From Atopsyche davidsoni (Eukaryota > Arthropoda > Insecta > Trichoptera > Hydrobiosidae), in contig JAILWY010000028.1 of NCBI GenBank assembly GCA_022113835.1, positions 6,795,001 to 6,859,000 of the forward strand: a DNA stretch of 64,000 nucleotides, in the 5' to 3' direction. Shown in pieces: positions 22,070-33,920 of this stretch. The notes under the pieces were generated by a model that was given only the letters and a program-made list of their open reading frames with translations, was not told where the DNA came from and made no database searches. Each line of letters begins with the position of its first letter. Position 1 is the stretch's first letter. The position numbers and the translations under genes were made by a program.

Positions 22070-23050
22070 AAAAGATGCAGACGGGGAAGTTTTAAAACTT
22101 ATTCACTACCCATAATTGAATTATTATTTTTAAATATTCATGCACAAAAACTTCTCATCTATCAGATAGCCATTTTAAAATTTACAGCTTGTTTATTTTT
22201 ATCATCAAAGATATTAAAAAAAAGAATGAATATGCAAGTTTTATTTTAAATAAAATGACCCTAAACCAGATTACCGTGTCTTACTTTATTACCTGAAAGC
22301 CATTTCCATCTCCTTCCTCAACAAACCCGCTCTCTGGATTCAACTCATCTTCAATCAACTCCACCGTCCGTCCGTGTCTTCATTAAGATTGATGTCTAAG
22401 TCTATCAAATTATTTTTTATGTTTATTCTTAGTATTTTATAATATAGAATTTTCTCACTCGTATTATTAAACACAAAATGACATTGTTATTGTTTTAATT
22501 TGAAAATACTTAATATTACTAAGAGAAAAACAGCAGTTTCTTGGCTTTTTTTTTTAAGTTTAATTAAAATAATCTTATTTACAATTTATCCACAATTGAA
22601 CATTTACAACAAACATGAGTAGCTTAATGACCAGGAGAATTTTAGTAGTGAGAGCTTTCATTTTTCAAGGGATTCACGAAGAATGAAAAATCCTTTAAAA
22701 GTTTTTTCAAGCAGGCACACCACCGATACAATGACATCGTAGCACTGTAACTGAGCAAGAATTTAAATCATTATATGCAAGTGTGTCTTAACAGGGTCTT
22801 TGAATTTTTAAGTCTTTAAGTTAGCAAATACAGTTTATTTTTTACCCCTACAAGTTTACTGTTTTAAGGTAATCGTAAGGCAAAATAATTCTTATGATGA
22901 TGTAATCGTTTCATGTGTGAGTAGTTAAAATAAATTGCAAGCACAGTAAATCTTCTTCAGTTCTTTGATATATGTTTTTCAAAACGCTAATTCCCAAAAT
23001 TGTCGTCAAAGTCTTCTGGATATTTAGTCGGTCATATTTGTTATAAAATG
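22070..23050. other. 3' regions of two convergent zinc-finger genes
   Basis: AATAAA at 22249-22254 is a poly(A) candidate for the plus-strand gene. TTTATT at 22834-22839 (AATAAA on minus) is one for the gene at 23051-24136. No other gene was seen. Confidence 0.5.
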
Positions 23051-24136
23051 TTAACTAGAGATAGAGTTTTTATGTCTTCTATTTTTGTGTTTTTTGAGGA
23101 CAGTTAACTGTCGGCATTTATAAGAGCACTGGTCGCAAGCAAAGGGCTTCTCAGCACTGTGCGTCAACCGATGCGCCTTTAAGGAACTCAGCTGGCTCGT
23201 CACGTGGCTGCAGAGATCACACGCGTACGGTTTCTCTCCCGAATGCGTCAACTTATGCTTACGTAACGAACCATAATGTTTCGTCTTATGGTTGCACTGA
23301 TCACATGAATACGGTTTCTCATTTGTATGCCGAAGCATGTGTGACTTCAGGGAATTAACCTGTGCAGTTGTATAGCTGCAAAGCTCACACGCAAAATTCT
23401 TTTCACCAGTATGCGTCTGCCGGTGCTTCCGCAGTGAATATGATTGATTAGTTGTGTATGGACACACGTCGCACGAATACGGCTTCTCCCCTGTATGAAT
23501 CAACTTGTGTGTCTTCAGGGATGATGGATGGCTAGTTTTGTAACTGCACTTGTCACACGCATGTGGTTTTTCATGCGTGTGTTTTAACCGGTGTATTCGT
23601 AAGTATGCCATGTAGTTTGTTCTTAAGCCACAGTGTTCACATGCATATTTTTTAATGCCATTGTGAATAAGTTTGTGCACTTTGAAGTTGCTTAAGCTGT
23701 TTCCGGTATAGTTGCATTGATCACATGAAAATTGCTTCTCTGTGTTATGCGCAAGTTTGTGGTCCTTTAAATAATTTTGTTTGCTGCTGGAATAACTGCA
23801 TTTGTCGCAAGAAAAGGTGTCAGAAGCGACGTCTATAGCATTGTTTACTATCGCAGATGTGCTGAGAATATCGGAAACGCCAAGCTGTTCATGCTCGAGA
23901 CTGTTTTTCTGTTTTTTGTAACTGTGGATAGTGTAAAAATCTTCCGTTTGGCTAGGGACGTACAAGAGGCTGTCTGCCTGTTCCAGCAGCAGGTCGTCGG
24001 GGAAGCTCCTCTGGTCGCACTCTCCGTAGCGCATGGCTCGCTCTAGTTCGCACTGCAGAGTTTCGTCTATGTGCGAGGTATCGTAAGTCAGGGAATCTTG
24101 AAAATTTGCGATGCCCATGTCGCTGTGGTTATTCAT
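23051..24136 (-). CDS. C2H2 zinc-finger protein B, 361 residues, 9 fingers
   Basis: An intact single exon with ATG at 24136-24134. An acidic N-terminal region of about 105 residues (MNNHSDMGIANFQ...) has no recognised domain. It is followed by nine consecutive C2H2 fingers to the C-terminus, the last of type C-X2-C-X12-H-X4-H. Linkers HTGEKPYSCD and HSGEKPYACD are canonical in the centre and looser at the start (HNTEKQFSCD). Only the last finger has the extra third Cys that is common in neighbour A, so B is the most classical member of the cluster. It is convergent with gene A and divergent from the LDAH-like gene. Probably a nuclear DNA-binding regulator. No orthologue is claimed. Confidence 0.9.
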   Translation of the reverse strand: MNNHSDMGIANFQDSLTYDTSHIDETLQCELERAMRYGECDQRSFPDDLLLEQADSLLYVPSQTEDFYTIHSYKKQKNSLEHEQLGVSDILSTSAIVNNAIDVASDTFSCDKCSYSSSKQNYLKDHKLAHNTEKQFSCDQCNYTGNSLSNFKVHKLIHNGIKKYACEHCGLRTNYMAYLRIHRLKHTHEKPHACDKCSYKTSHPSSLKTHKLIHTGEKPYSCDVCPYTTNQSYSLRKHRQTHTGEKNFACELCSYTTAQVNSLKSHMLRHTNEKPYSCDQCNHKTKHYGSLRKHKLTHSGEKPYACDLCSHVTSQLSSLKAHRLTHSAEKPFACDQCSYKCRQLTVLKKHKNRRHKNSISS

Positions 24137-25137
24137 GTCTCAAATTATTTCCGACGACAAGGAACCATTAATAAACCATTATCCCAGCTGCATATGTCAA
24201 AACATCACAAATACTCTGCTTGAGAGAGTAGTTCCATTACTCATTTACTTATTGACAAGATTGTTTACGACTCTGACTTAAAACGCTTCGGCTGTCATGT
24301 CAAGCTTAGTATTGCTATATACTTATTATTGTTGCTATTTTTATTTTATTTCAACATTTAAACGAAAAGAAAATTGATCGGTTAATTTTTTAAAAGTTAA
24401 AAAGGGATTTTTATTGTATAAATATGAAATTGTAACTTTGAAAAAATAAATAAGTTTGTGATAGTGCATAGCATTTTTTTTGATGACACAATAAACAGAT
24501 TTTGTTTTCTGGAACGTTCTAATTTTAAAAATCCTCTCATTGCAACAAAACTGACCATCCACTTAAATAAGAACACTTTCTCTATGGCCACTTGGTGTGT
24601 GTATACTCTATTTATTGCAAAAGAATAGTCATAATTAAAAAGTATACCATCACGTCAAATTGACATCTCCACAAACGCAAAGTTCAAAAGTCAGACCTGT
24701 AAAGTCACAGACGCTTATTTATTTGATCTTATTGATAAGTAAATCTCTAAATTATATCAATTTATAAACCAATTATTTTTTACACTCGTGGAAGCTGGAA
24801 TCGGTTCACTTGAAAAAATTCTTTATCGATAATCCAATTCTATGTAAGTTTTTCGGTATGATAAACATTTCAACTGTCGAGTATTCTCAAAAACGGTTCA
24901 GTCCTGGGTGGGTCTCGCCCTCCTCCTTGTCTTTTTAAATTATCAATTTCACAAGCAGTAGACATCCAAGCTCCGATCATCTGAAGCAGAAGATCGCGAG
25001 TATAAGGGATGTGAGCAAGCGGCTTGATGCCTCTGAGGCTTGTCATGTTATGCCCAGGAAAATCACAGAAACTCTTTTTCTAGAATATATTTTTTAAATA
25101 TTTAATATAAAAAATCTCTTTGTAGAATATAGCAGAC
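24137..25137. promoter_or_regulatory. Divergent intergenic region between zinc-finger gene B and the LDAH-like gene
   Basis: About 1 kb must hold both promoters. A pyrimidine-rich CTCTTTGTAG ends at 25125, thirteen bases before the LDAH ATG, and could be the acceptor of a 5' UTR intron. No TATA box was found at a firm position. Confidence 0.4.
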
Positions 25138-26418
25138 ATGAAGTACAGCTTCCTGGACGTGGGCGGAGTGCAGACACACGTCGCTGCTTGGGGCGGCTGG
25201 GTCGAGGAGGAGCATCCTGCGGAAGTCATCATCTGTTTGCCGGGGAATCCTGGCCTCGCTGGCTTCTACTACAAGTACCTCAACGAACTTCACACTGCTT
25301 CCGGTTTACCTGTCTGGATATTAGGTTCATATACATAATTAATAACCTTTCACACGTGAACTTCTCTTCATCTTCTTCTTTCAATCTTCTCCGACTCCAA
25401 AGAGTTCACCTTATCTAAGACTCAGTGATCATTATATGGAACCTTGGATACGCCCACCATCAATGGATTAGTTCTGTCTGATAGTGAAAAATGGTATTGA
25501 TAAAGGGTAGGGTATTAACTTTTACAAAATTAAAATCATTTGCTAATCTCAAATACCTGGAGTGGTAACTATTAAACTACGATGCGGTTGATGCTACGCT
25601 TCTTTTGTAGCTTGTTGTAGAGAGCACCTGAACTCAGATAACTTTTTATTTTCTTCACAGTGGCTTCACATATATTTTTCTTTAAATGCTTTTCAGGTCA
25701 TGCAGGGCACGAGGAGCCTTCGTACACTCCAGCGCCGCATGTGTATCCTATAGGCCCCGTCCGAGGACGAGAGGGACTCTTCGATTTGCCAGGACAGTTG
25801 GCGCACAAGCAGGACTTCCTCACCAAGTATACCAGTCCTTCCACCAAGGTGCACCTGATCGGACACTCAGTGGGCGGCTGGATGGCGATGGAGCTGCTGA
25901 AATTGCCAGAAGTTGGAGACAGGATCGCTTCCGTCAACTTGTTATTCCCAACTCTTCAAAAGATTGCTAAAACACGCAACGGCATGTTCCTCAACTGCTT
26001 TGTTCGAAGGATTTCCTTTTTGATATCAATACTAGCTGTAATATTTGCCAATTTTCCACTTGTTATAAGAAAATCCATACTTTGTTTTTATTTCTTTATT
26101 ACCGGAACCCCCGATTGGGTCCTGGATGTGGCGCTTAAGTACATCTGTCCATCAGTTCTGGAGAAAGTGTTGTTCATGGCGTACAGTGAGATGGATTTGA
26201 TCCGGGAGCTGGACATTGATAATTTGAAGAGGAACGCCAGTAAAGTTAAAATGATATACAACAGGAACGACGGCTGGGCCCCTGATAAGCATTTCGCGGA
26301 GTACCGCCAGCTCGTGCCGAGTCTGCATATCGAAGAAGTTACCTACAATCATTCATTTGTTCTGTCATCTTCTGAAGAAGTGGCATCTATCACCGCACGC
26401 TTCATTTCAGCCAACTAG
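25138..26418 (+). CDS. LDAH: Lipid droplet-associated hydrolase (LDAH) family protein, 2 exons
   Basis: Exons 25138-25324 and 25697-26418 join in phase 1 (TTAG then GTCATGCAGGG) to give 302 residues, a normal length for the family. Motifs include the N-terminal LPGNPG, the join WILGHAGHE, the nucleophile elbow GHSVGG with Ser120, the acid YNRNDGWAP with Asp254 and the base NHSFVL with His281. A hydrophobic stretch (about 155-195: CFVRRISFLISILAVIF...) could dip into the membrane or droplet surface. It is an alpha/beta-hydrolase of the LDAH (DUF2305) family, associated with lipid droplets and proposed to act on sterol or other esters. The substrate in insects is unsettled. AATAAA at 26426-26431 lies eight bases after the stop, so the 3' UTR may be very short. 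It sits inside the zinc-finger cluster without functional relation. Confidence 0.92.
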
Positions 26419-26425
26419 ACCATTA

Positions 26426-26431
26426 AATAAA
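26426..26431 (+). terminator. Poly(A) signal of the LDAH-like gene
   Basis: AATAAA begins eight bases after the TAG stop codon. Confidence 0.5.
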
Positions 26432-28974
26432 ATTTAAAACATAATGACATTTTTAGGCAATCATTTAAATTGCAGTAAACAAAACTCACGTCATTTAAAA
26501 AATATTTACGGTGTAACACGCCGCATGAACAAATTCCCCAAAAAATTTGGCAATCATTACTGAAGGGGCGTGAACTGTATTATTACACAAGTAAGACGGT
26601 GTCCCTCAGAGATAACCCTCTCGACTTCCGGAGCAGGGTATGGCACCAGGGAGACGTTGAATCAAAATAAAACACCTTTTTTTAATGTGTATTTGTGTAG
26701 TATTACAATCTATTTTTTTTTAATGAGGTTATTCATGTAGTTTGGGAAAACGTATAACCTTAGATTTAATACATTTAGTCGATAATAAAATGGTGGCAAA
26801 ATTTATTGTAGAATCAAATATCTCAATATGGTTGAGTGCTGAAACACCATCACGAGGAATGGCGTGATCAATATTCCCTCCCTGAAGTCCTCACAGCACG
26901 GCTCTTAGCGCCCGATTTCATCGCATTTTCAATATATTTAAGAATGACTCTTATCAAACATTCCAAATTATTTTTTTCAAGCTTTTTTGTTAGTGCTCGT
27001 ACCGACGCTTCTAGCGGAAACATTGCATTGTACTTAGAAATACATTAAAATGTTTATAGAAAGAAAACTTTTAGTGATATTTTGATATTTTTTGCTGTAA
27101 ATATTATGTTGTAAGTTTAAAAATAAAAATATTTTTAATATTTAAGAGTTGTCTGACAACAATCATTTATAATACTAAGTCGCTTAATTAATTTCCAGGT
27201 GTGGTTTTTGAGTGTCATACTCATTTACACTTATTCTAGTACGTATGTTTATTGTATTACGTGGACTGCAACGATGTACGTTCAAGCCCAAATAATCTTG
27301 ATCAAGATTGTATCACTGCTAATAAAAATCAATTTTATATAATGTCTATTCGATCTGTTCTCAATGGTTAGATTTTTCAATAAAAAAATAATTAATTATA
27401 ACTCCAGAATCTTAGTTAGCAAGCAGTTACTCTAGTAAGTAAGCCGTTCGAAGCATCCCACATTATTTGCTGCTGTTTCGGACTTGGTGTGTCTCAAGAA
27501 CCTGGCTCTGGTTATATATGGGATATACACGCGCTTTGAGTGCTCCTGAAAGCTCTTCCACTATGCGTCTGTGGTTTGTTTTAATAAATCCATCGCTACA
27601 TATTCAATTTATCTCTGTTGGCATCTCCACGGTTTGGATGATTCAAGGAAAAGTGTCATGTAATCAACCGCTACCGGCACCAACCCTTGAGGTCACCAAT
27701 ATCACATTTTTGAGCCTCGCTCGATGTGCGTGTATGTAGAAGGAAGTCTCATTGATAATGTGTTTCAGACGTTTTTAATAGCAATTTATGTTGTAGATTT
27801 GTGAAACCCGTAGTGAAATTTTCTTATTTTCAGTAGTTGTGTTTTTAACAAAATGTTTTAGATACGCGTGCATACACAAAATGATTAGAAAAAAACCTTA
27901 TAAAAAATTATGATTCGAAACTATACAAACGCGACCCGGTGACATGGTTTTTTTTTTTTTCTGTACTCTTCCTATAATTAATTATTTTTGAAGATATAAC
28001 ACCGGTGTAATGTGCACATCAAATATTTAATAAGTTTCCAACATTTCAAGTCTCCATTTCAGTTACTATACATTTTTGATTTCTAATTTTTCGAAAGGTT
28101 TTTTTTCATCATTTCATGTGTGTGTAACCTACGATATATTTTTAACAAAATATGCTCGATTAGGTGATAAATGAAGGTCTATTAAATATTCATTGATCTC
28201 CAGGAAAAACTTATATTGATAAGAATAATGTCATATTTTTTTTTTATATTAAATGGTTTTTTTTATATATTTACACCACGTTGTTTTATCTCTCTTCCTC
28301 AAAACTCACTCGAGCACACAAGAGCTTCTCGCCTTGATTATCAATTGGTATAACAAGAGATGCTCAGTGCAATTCATATTTTTGAACATTTATACACGGT
28401 CTCAAAAATCATAATACCATTCTTAAAGGGAATACGCCAATTCTGGATCACATTTAAAGATGGGTTCAAGAATTCAGGATTCCCGGGAGCGAGTGCACCT
28501 CTCCAAAAAAGCGTAGTCAATAAAAAAGTGGTTTTCGTCCTGAAGCCGTCACCCCTGTTGATTGCCTCAGACGAGATGAGCGCGTTTAACCTTTGGGTTA
28601 AAAGGGAAAAATGTGTCCCACTGCATCAAAATGCTCGGCCAATGTCTACTCATGTTGGGACGTTCTCTTATCGTTAAAGTGATGATAAAATTATTATGTA
28701 GTCAGCATGTAAATAATAATTCTCGACTAATAGTAAATCAATCATTTGTGTATATTCACAAATATTTATTGAGTCAAAATGATCTCTATTTTGGTGTTTT
28801 ATGAAATATTATTTAGATTATCTTTTCCCGATTTTGCATTTGAAAATTTTAAGTGTTTTTAGGTTGAATAAATTGTAGCAAAATAATATTTGCATACAAA
28901 CGAGACCTTATCAGATAAACTGAGCGATTTCTTGGTATAATTGTAATTAAATAATTTATATTTTTATTTTTCAC
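26432..28974. other. Non-coding DNA, nothing recognised
   Basis: AT-rich. Open frames at 27467-27739 and 28360-28677 show no family resemblance and no codon signature. Confidence 0.4.
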
Positions 28975-29145
28975 CGAGAGTACTCGGTGAAATTCCTTTT
29001 TAATATTTTGAATAAAATACTTTAATGATTTTTCCAAGTGTTAATTTTTATCGGTGACCGGTTTCGCCAGCGTAATTCCAACGTGAAAGGTTGGCGAAAC
29101 CGGTCACAGATAAAAATGAACGTTTTATTTAAAATATTATAAATG
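28975..29145. mobile_element. Foldback element copy
   Basis: Inverted arms AATTTTTATCGGTGACCGG and CCGGTCACAGATAAAAATG flank a short centre, with GGTTTCGCCA on one side and TGGCGAAACC on the other. The outer word GTACTCGGTGAAATTCC matches the other copies (1.0-2.0, 17.9 and 59.4 kb). Confidence 0.75.
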
Positions 29146-29157
29146 TAATTTCTTAGC

Positions 29158-29168
29158 TGGCAACACTG
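29158..29168 (+). promoter_or_regulatory. Motif-1-like promoter word TGGCAACACTG
   Basis: Third occurrence of the 11-mer in the window (also 13358 and 19356). Here it is about 1.1 kb upstream of zinc-finger gene C and may mark its transcription start if a 5' UTR intron is present (an acceptor TTTTCAG ends near 30276). Confidence 0.3.
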
Positions 29169-29410
29169 AAGCGAATGTCATCGGAATGGGTTTTCGAGTC
29201 GTCAGTGACATTGTCAACAAACAATCTGACGATATACTTAACAGTTGTCTCGAAGAAATAGAAATAAGAAATAGAATACCAGAGAAAAGGGTAAACGAAT
29301 GCCAGATTTGGAGCACTGCGAGCTGGCGCCTTCAACGCTGATGTCATTGTAAAAGTCACACTTTTTCTGGAAACCTTCCCTACAGGTACCTCGGCTAATA
29401 ATATAGGTAT

Positions 29411-29605
29411 GTCTATTTTTTGGATTGGACGTCAATCAGATGCGTATTTATTACCCATTACGGGTTTATTGTATTATTACTAATATGATTAGGCACATTA
29501 GTTTATACATAGAAGATGATTAAAGAAACTCTCATCGTGATTTGTGTGGGATTTGAACCCACATCCCCTGGCTTACATGGCCGGTGTACTAACGAATCAC
29601 TTCCA
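29411..29605 (-). mobile_element. tRNA-derived SINE, best-preserved copy
   Basis: Read on the minus strand: a tRNA-like head (GATTCGTTAGTACACCGGCC, then GGGTTCAAATCCC as B box), the body GAGTTTCTTTAATCATCTTC, CCTAATCATATTAGTAATA and an AT-rich tail. About 195 bp. The head is close to the copy at 46368, which keeps a consensus A box TGGCATAATTGG. Confidence 0.7.
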
Positions 29606-30296
29606 TTAATCATACGTTATAATAATATAGAATAACACGTTTTATTTGCCTTCTTCGGTACACTTTCAACAGTCACTGTGTTGCTGCATCCACGTTGTAG
29701 CTGCAAATTCTTTTTTCGCCGTAATATTTGTGATGGTTGCAGGATTGATGTATTGGTTGAAAATCAGAAGGCAATAAGGAAAGGCAGAAATAATTTGCGT
29801 ATTCGTAATTTATTCAATATAACTACACTGGATAGAAATATACGTGGTTACTGCTTCGATGCCGCGAAACCCCGGGTCCCGACGCATTCGTGAATAACAT
29901 AAACAATAATAGGGATCTCCAGAATTATTTATCTGGTGTGGTTGACACAATTCAGAGATACTTACTACTTACGTAGATACTTACCCCTACATGGCCCCTC
30001 TCCGAGTTGATAGCATATCAACGAAACCTTGAATAGCCAAAATCTTCTGACACTTGGTCCGATGTAGGTACTACCCCTACACTTTCTTGTTTGTTTTTAA
30101 TTGACCACGATGACTTCACTGGCCAACCGGAGCTCGTGTATGCCCTTATTTAAACCCATTCATGGATTGGCTTACAAAATAAATACATTTAAAAGGGCAC
30201 TAAATAACTGGGAAAACTCTCTCGACACAGCTTGTAATTGAATGTGAGTTTTAATAATTCGTTTAATAATTTTCAGCATGTTGAGCTGTGATTAAA
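29606..30296. other. Upstream region of zinc-finger gene C
   Basis: No coding exon was recognised. AATAATTTTCAG ending near 30276 would serve as an acceptor placing about 20 nt of 5' UTR before the ATG at 30297. Confidence 0.4.
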
Positions 30297-31793
30297 ATGG
30301 ATATGAGTTATATAAAAAAAGAAATCGAGATAGAAGATGCAGGCCACAATCTCCGTGACCCGCTCTCCTTGCCGTACAATGCACCGCTCAAATCTGAGAT
30401 ACATCAGAGAGAAGATCTATCTGATCATGAAAGCAGAAACTCCGTTATCAACAATTGGCTTACTCGGGAAACAGAGTCCGAACCTGCCGTGAGAACACGC
30501 CATGGGTTGCGAAAAAAAGACTCGCAAATTAATTACAATGAAGTTGAAGATTGCACAGAAATATTGGAAAGTGTAAGCAAAAGAATCAGATCAAAGAAAC
30601 CTGAGGCAGAAAAGGTATTCACTTGTGACATCTGTTCCTATAGTTCGAATAGATTATTCAATCTCAAATATCATCAACTCCGGCATACCGGCAACAAACC
30701 GTTCTTTTGCAGCCTGTGCGATTACAAATGCTACCAACTTAGTAATTTAAAATGTCACAGAATGACTCACACGGGAGAAAAGCCTTACGCGTGCGACCAA
30801 TGCAACTATAGGACGAATCAGCCGAGGAATTTGAACGTCCACAAACTTATCCACAGCGATAAGAAGCCGTTCGCCTGTGATCAATGTTCGTTTTCGTGTC
30901 GCCTTTCTAACGCTTTGAAAACACACAAATTGATACACGTAGACGTGCGACCGTACGCTTGTGATGTCTGCAGTTACACTTCAAGCAAATCAATTAATTT
31001 AAAACATCACAAACTAAGTCATTCGGGGCAGAAAAACTTTTGCTGTGATCAGTGCGATTATAAATGTAACCGCTTTAGTGATTTGAAATGCCATCGAATG
31101 TTACACACGGGAGAAAAACCATACGGATGCAAGCTTTGCAACTACAGAACCAATCAACCAAAGTACCTTTACGCTCACAAACTTATACATAGAGAAGACA
31201 AACCGTTTACTTGCAATCAATGTAATTTTTCCTGCCGATTATCCAATGTACTAAAAAATCACAAACTCATCCATACGGATGAGAAGAGGTATTCGTGCGA
31301 TCAATGCGACTACTTGACCAATCACTCTGGATCTCTGAAGCTACACAAGATGTCTCACACGGGGGAACTGCCTTTTTATTGCGACAAGTGCAATTTTAGA
31401 ACGAAAACATTGCGTTCCCTGAAAAAGCATAAAGTTGATCACACGGGAGAGAAATTATTTGCTTGTGATCAGTGCGCATTCAAAACAAACCACTCCTCTT
31501 CTCTTAAGTCACATAAAATGACGCACACCGGAGAAAAGCCCTTCACGTGTGACCAGTGCAACTTTGCAACAAACAGGGCTTTTAATTTGAAGTCGCATAA
31601 GAGGACCCATACCGGAGAGCGGCCGTACGCGTGTGATCAGTGCAATTTCAAAGCGAGTCTGTTGAGTAATCTGACCAAGCACGTAATGACGCACACCGGA
31701 GAAAAACCATATATGTGTGATGTATGTAATTATTCTTGTCGTCAATCTAGCATTTTGATGAAACACAAAAAGATACATGATAATATTAGATAA
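30297..31793 (+). CDS. C2H2 zinc-finger protein C, 498 residues, 14 fingers
   Basis: Start ATG 30297 (MDMSYIKKEIEIED). The preceding in-frame codons give no other ATG. An acidic N-terminal segment of about 105 residues has no recognised domain but holds two sequences fitting the SUMO acceptor pattern (IKKE and LKSE). Fourteen intact C2H2 fingers then run to the C-terminus with mainly TGEKP linkers. Fingers 1-4 and 5-8 correspond pairwise. For example, YRTNQPrnL recurs in 3 and 7, FSCRLSNaLK in 4 and 8, and DYKCyqlSnLKCHRM in 2 and 6. A four-finger block was therefore duplicated. Probably a DNA-binding nuclear protein. AATAAA at 31989 is a poly(A) candidate. Confidence 0.9.
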   Translation: MDMSYIKKEIEIEDAGHNLRDPLSLPYNAPLKSEIHQREDLSDHESRNSVINNWLTRETESEPAVRTRHGLRKKDSQINYNEVEDCTEILESVSKRIRSKKPEAEKVFTCDICSYSSNRLFNLKYHQLRHTGNKPFFCSLCDYKCYQLSNLKCHRMTHTGEKPYACDQCNYRTNQPRNLNVHKLIHSDKKPFACDQCSFSCRLSNALKTHKLIHVDVRPYACDVCSYTSSKSINLKHHKLSHSGQKNFCCDQCDYKCNRFSDLKCHRMLHTGEKPYGCKLCNYRTNQPKYLYAHKLIHREDKPFTCNQCNFSCRLSNVLKNHKLIHTDEKRYSCDQCDYLTNHSGSLKLHKMSHTGELPFYCDKCNFRTKTLRSLKKHKVDHTGEKLFACDQCAFKTNHSSSLKSHKMTHTGEKPFTCDQCNFATNRAFNLKSHKRTHTGERPYACDQCNFKASLLSNLTKHVMTHTGEKPYMCDVCNYSCRQSSILMKHKKIHDNIR

Positions 31794-33379
31794 ATGGCCA
31801 GGAGGTTACGAAATATTTTTGGAATTTTTTAATCTTTTGAAAAGGTCGCTTGGCCTGCTTTTTATACCGTGAAGATGATCCCAGGAGTTGAAACACCAAA
31901 CAGAAGAAGGAAACACAGTTCCAATCCTAGAACAAGTTATTTTATTTTTAATTAATTATGCTATATTCAATTATATTATTGAATACTCAATAAATCCATA
32001 TTTAATACTCGCATAGCTCTGTGACTTAATAATATGTCTTAGATATCAATATCAAGAATACAAGTGATATAGAATACAGGTTTGAAGACATACTCGTAGC
32101 TATCACAGCTATCATATTGTTAGCTCAAGAAGCCTGTATGGGTGTTTAATTAATATTAAATAACTGATTGAGATTCAGGAATTAAAAACAAATAACCCCG
32201 CTGACACTAAACCACTCTCACAATGAGAGACACTATTATACAACTTGACCGGGTTATTTCTATTATTTTGGCTTCAACAGCAAATTCATGACGACTATAC
32301 TTCAAGTGTTGTCTGTCTTTTATTATTAATAAATAATAATTGGGATAAGAATGTTTATTATTTGACATCCCCTGCTTGTAAGTAACAAAGAAAAACATGC
32401 TCTTCGAATTTCACGCAGCCGACCTGACACGAATGTCTATGTAATAATTCCATCTGCTCGGTTCTAATCTTTTTGGCCCCAAGCTCTGGATACATTGTAT
32501 ATTCAAGCTGTGCTGTGCTTCAAAGTAAAAACCCGTGAACTGCAGGAAATAACACCATGTTATAATTTAAGAGACGTCTTTTTCGATGATAGAAAGCAGA
32601 TGCCTGATTTATTTTTAATTGTGTTTAGATAATCTTCATAAGTTCTGTAAAAGTCACTATAGAATTTTTTTTATAACAAAAATCCCAGCATATTGTACCA
32701 GCACAGGGACCGAAACGTCAGATGACAGAAAACTTCAAGTAGCTCAACACCCAAGAACGCAAATCATTGAACAAACAACGGCTGCGGAAACCTACAATCA
32801 TACTGACATCATAGAAATTTTCCTTATTTGTGAGAAATCAATCAAAAATTCTTATCAGTTTTTCCAGTTTAGTCAACAGTAATACAAATTTTGCAATATG
32901 TTTTTCTTTTGTATAGCAAAGCTCTAACCAGCGCGCAGTTTACCAAATGTTCATAATTTGACTATGCTCCAGTCTTGATAAACACTCGTAAGTACAAATA
33001 TTCTTGATATCTTGAATATCAATTTATATATTCATACAAGCTATTTGGGATTATTTTTTTGCAGACTTTGAAGCAATATTCAGATTTAAATATTTTCTCG
33101 TTGAATTTGTTGTCAGAAAGACACAAAACATAAGCACGGCTTTTTAACGTTCAGTACATCATGAACATGATTTATTTTGTTTGTTTTATATGCAATGAAT
33201 AAAACCGCTTTATATATATTTAATGACGACTATGGAAGGCATTTATTTATTTTTTTTGTATGGCTAAATAAATTATATATTTTTTTATTTCAAAATTTAT
33301 TTTGCAATATTCGCAAAAAAATTAATCGATCATATCCACCGAAATGATCATTTCCCTGGCCACGTTCCGCGCGTGAAAA
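31794..33379. other. Non-coding DNA between zinc-finger genes C and D
   Basis: Contains the dispersed repeat at 32695-32775 (AGCACAGGGACCGAAACGTC, then ACACCCAAGAACGC) related to 11040-11200 and 6641. No gene was seen. Confidence 0.45.
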
Positions 33380-33920
33380 ATTTTGTCCGAACAGAAAACT
33401 CAGATCGGCCCCGACCATAGACACGCCCCGCAACAGGGCATGATTGATTTTTGTAGAATCTGTGTCAAGTTCGAGACCGACAGCCGCTGCGGGCTGCTCG
33501 CTCGTGACACTCGACTGCGTGAATTTGACGACAGATTTCTTACCCCGGCCCAGTTCACGAGCCGTCGTCCTCGATCGAAGTCTCGTGAAAACAAACGCGA
33601 CGCCGAAAAGTCGGGCCGAGTGAGGTGTAGGGGCACCTTATTTTTGTGTTTTTATTTTTTGACATCGCAGCACTGATCTCGGTACGTCACGCGTCGCTTT
33701 AATTTATTCTGTTGAAAAAGTGTAATTGTTTACGTTGGATTTTGTCGTTTCGCCGCAGAGATGGGCCGCCACAATGTGATCCCGGGCTGAGTCGGCGGCG
33801 CCCGAGCCTGGCGAGGCGCCCCGCCCCCTTCAGCGGCCACCCTTACCAATGAAGAAAACAACGTAGCCTCCTTCTTCGACCCCCTGGAAATTGTAACAGA
33901 ATAATTCGGTGACGATGGAG
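33380..33920 (+). promoter_or_regulatory. CpG-rich promoter/5' UTR region of zinc-finger gene D
   Basis: GC- and CpG-rich DNA lies directly upstream of the tandem start-exon repeats, with a short upstream ORF (ATG near 33761, stop about 30 nt later). Reading frames on the minus strand over it look like shadows. Promoter role is inferred from composition and position. Confidence 0.4.
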
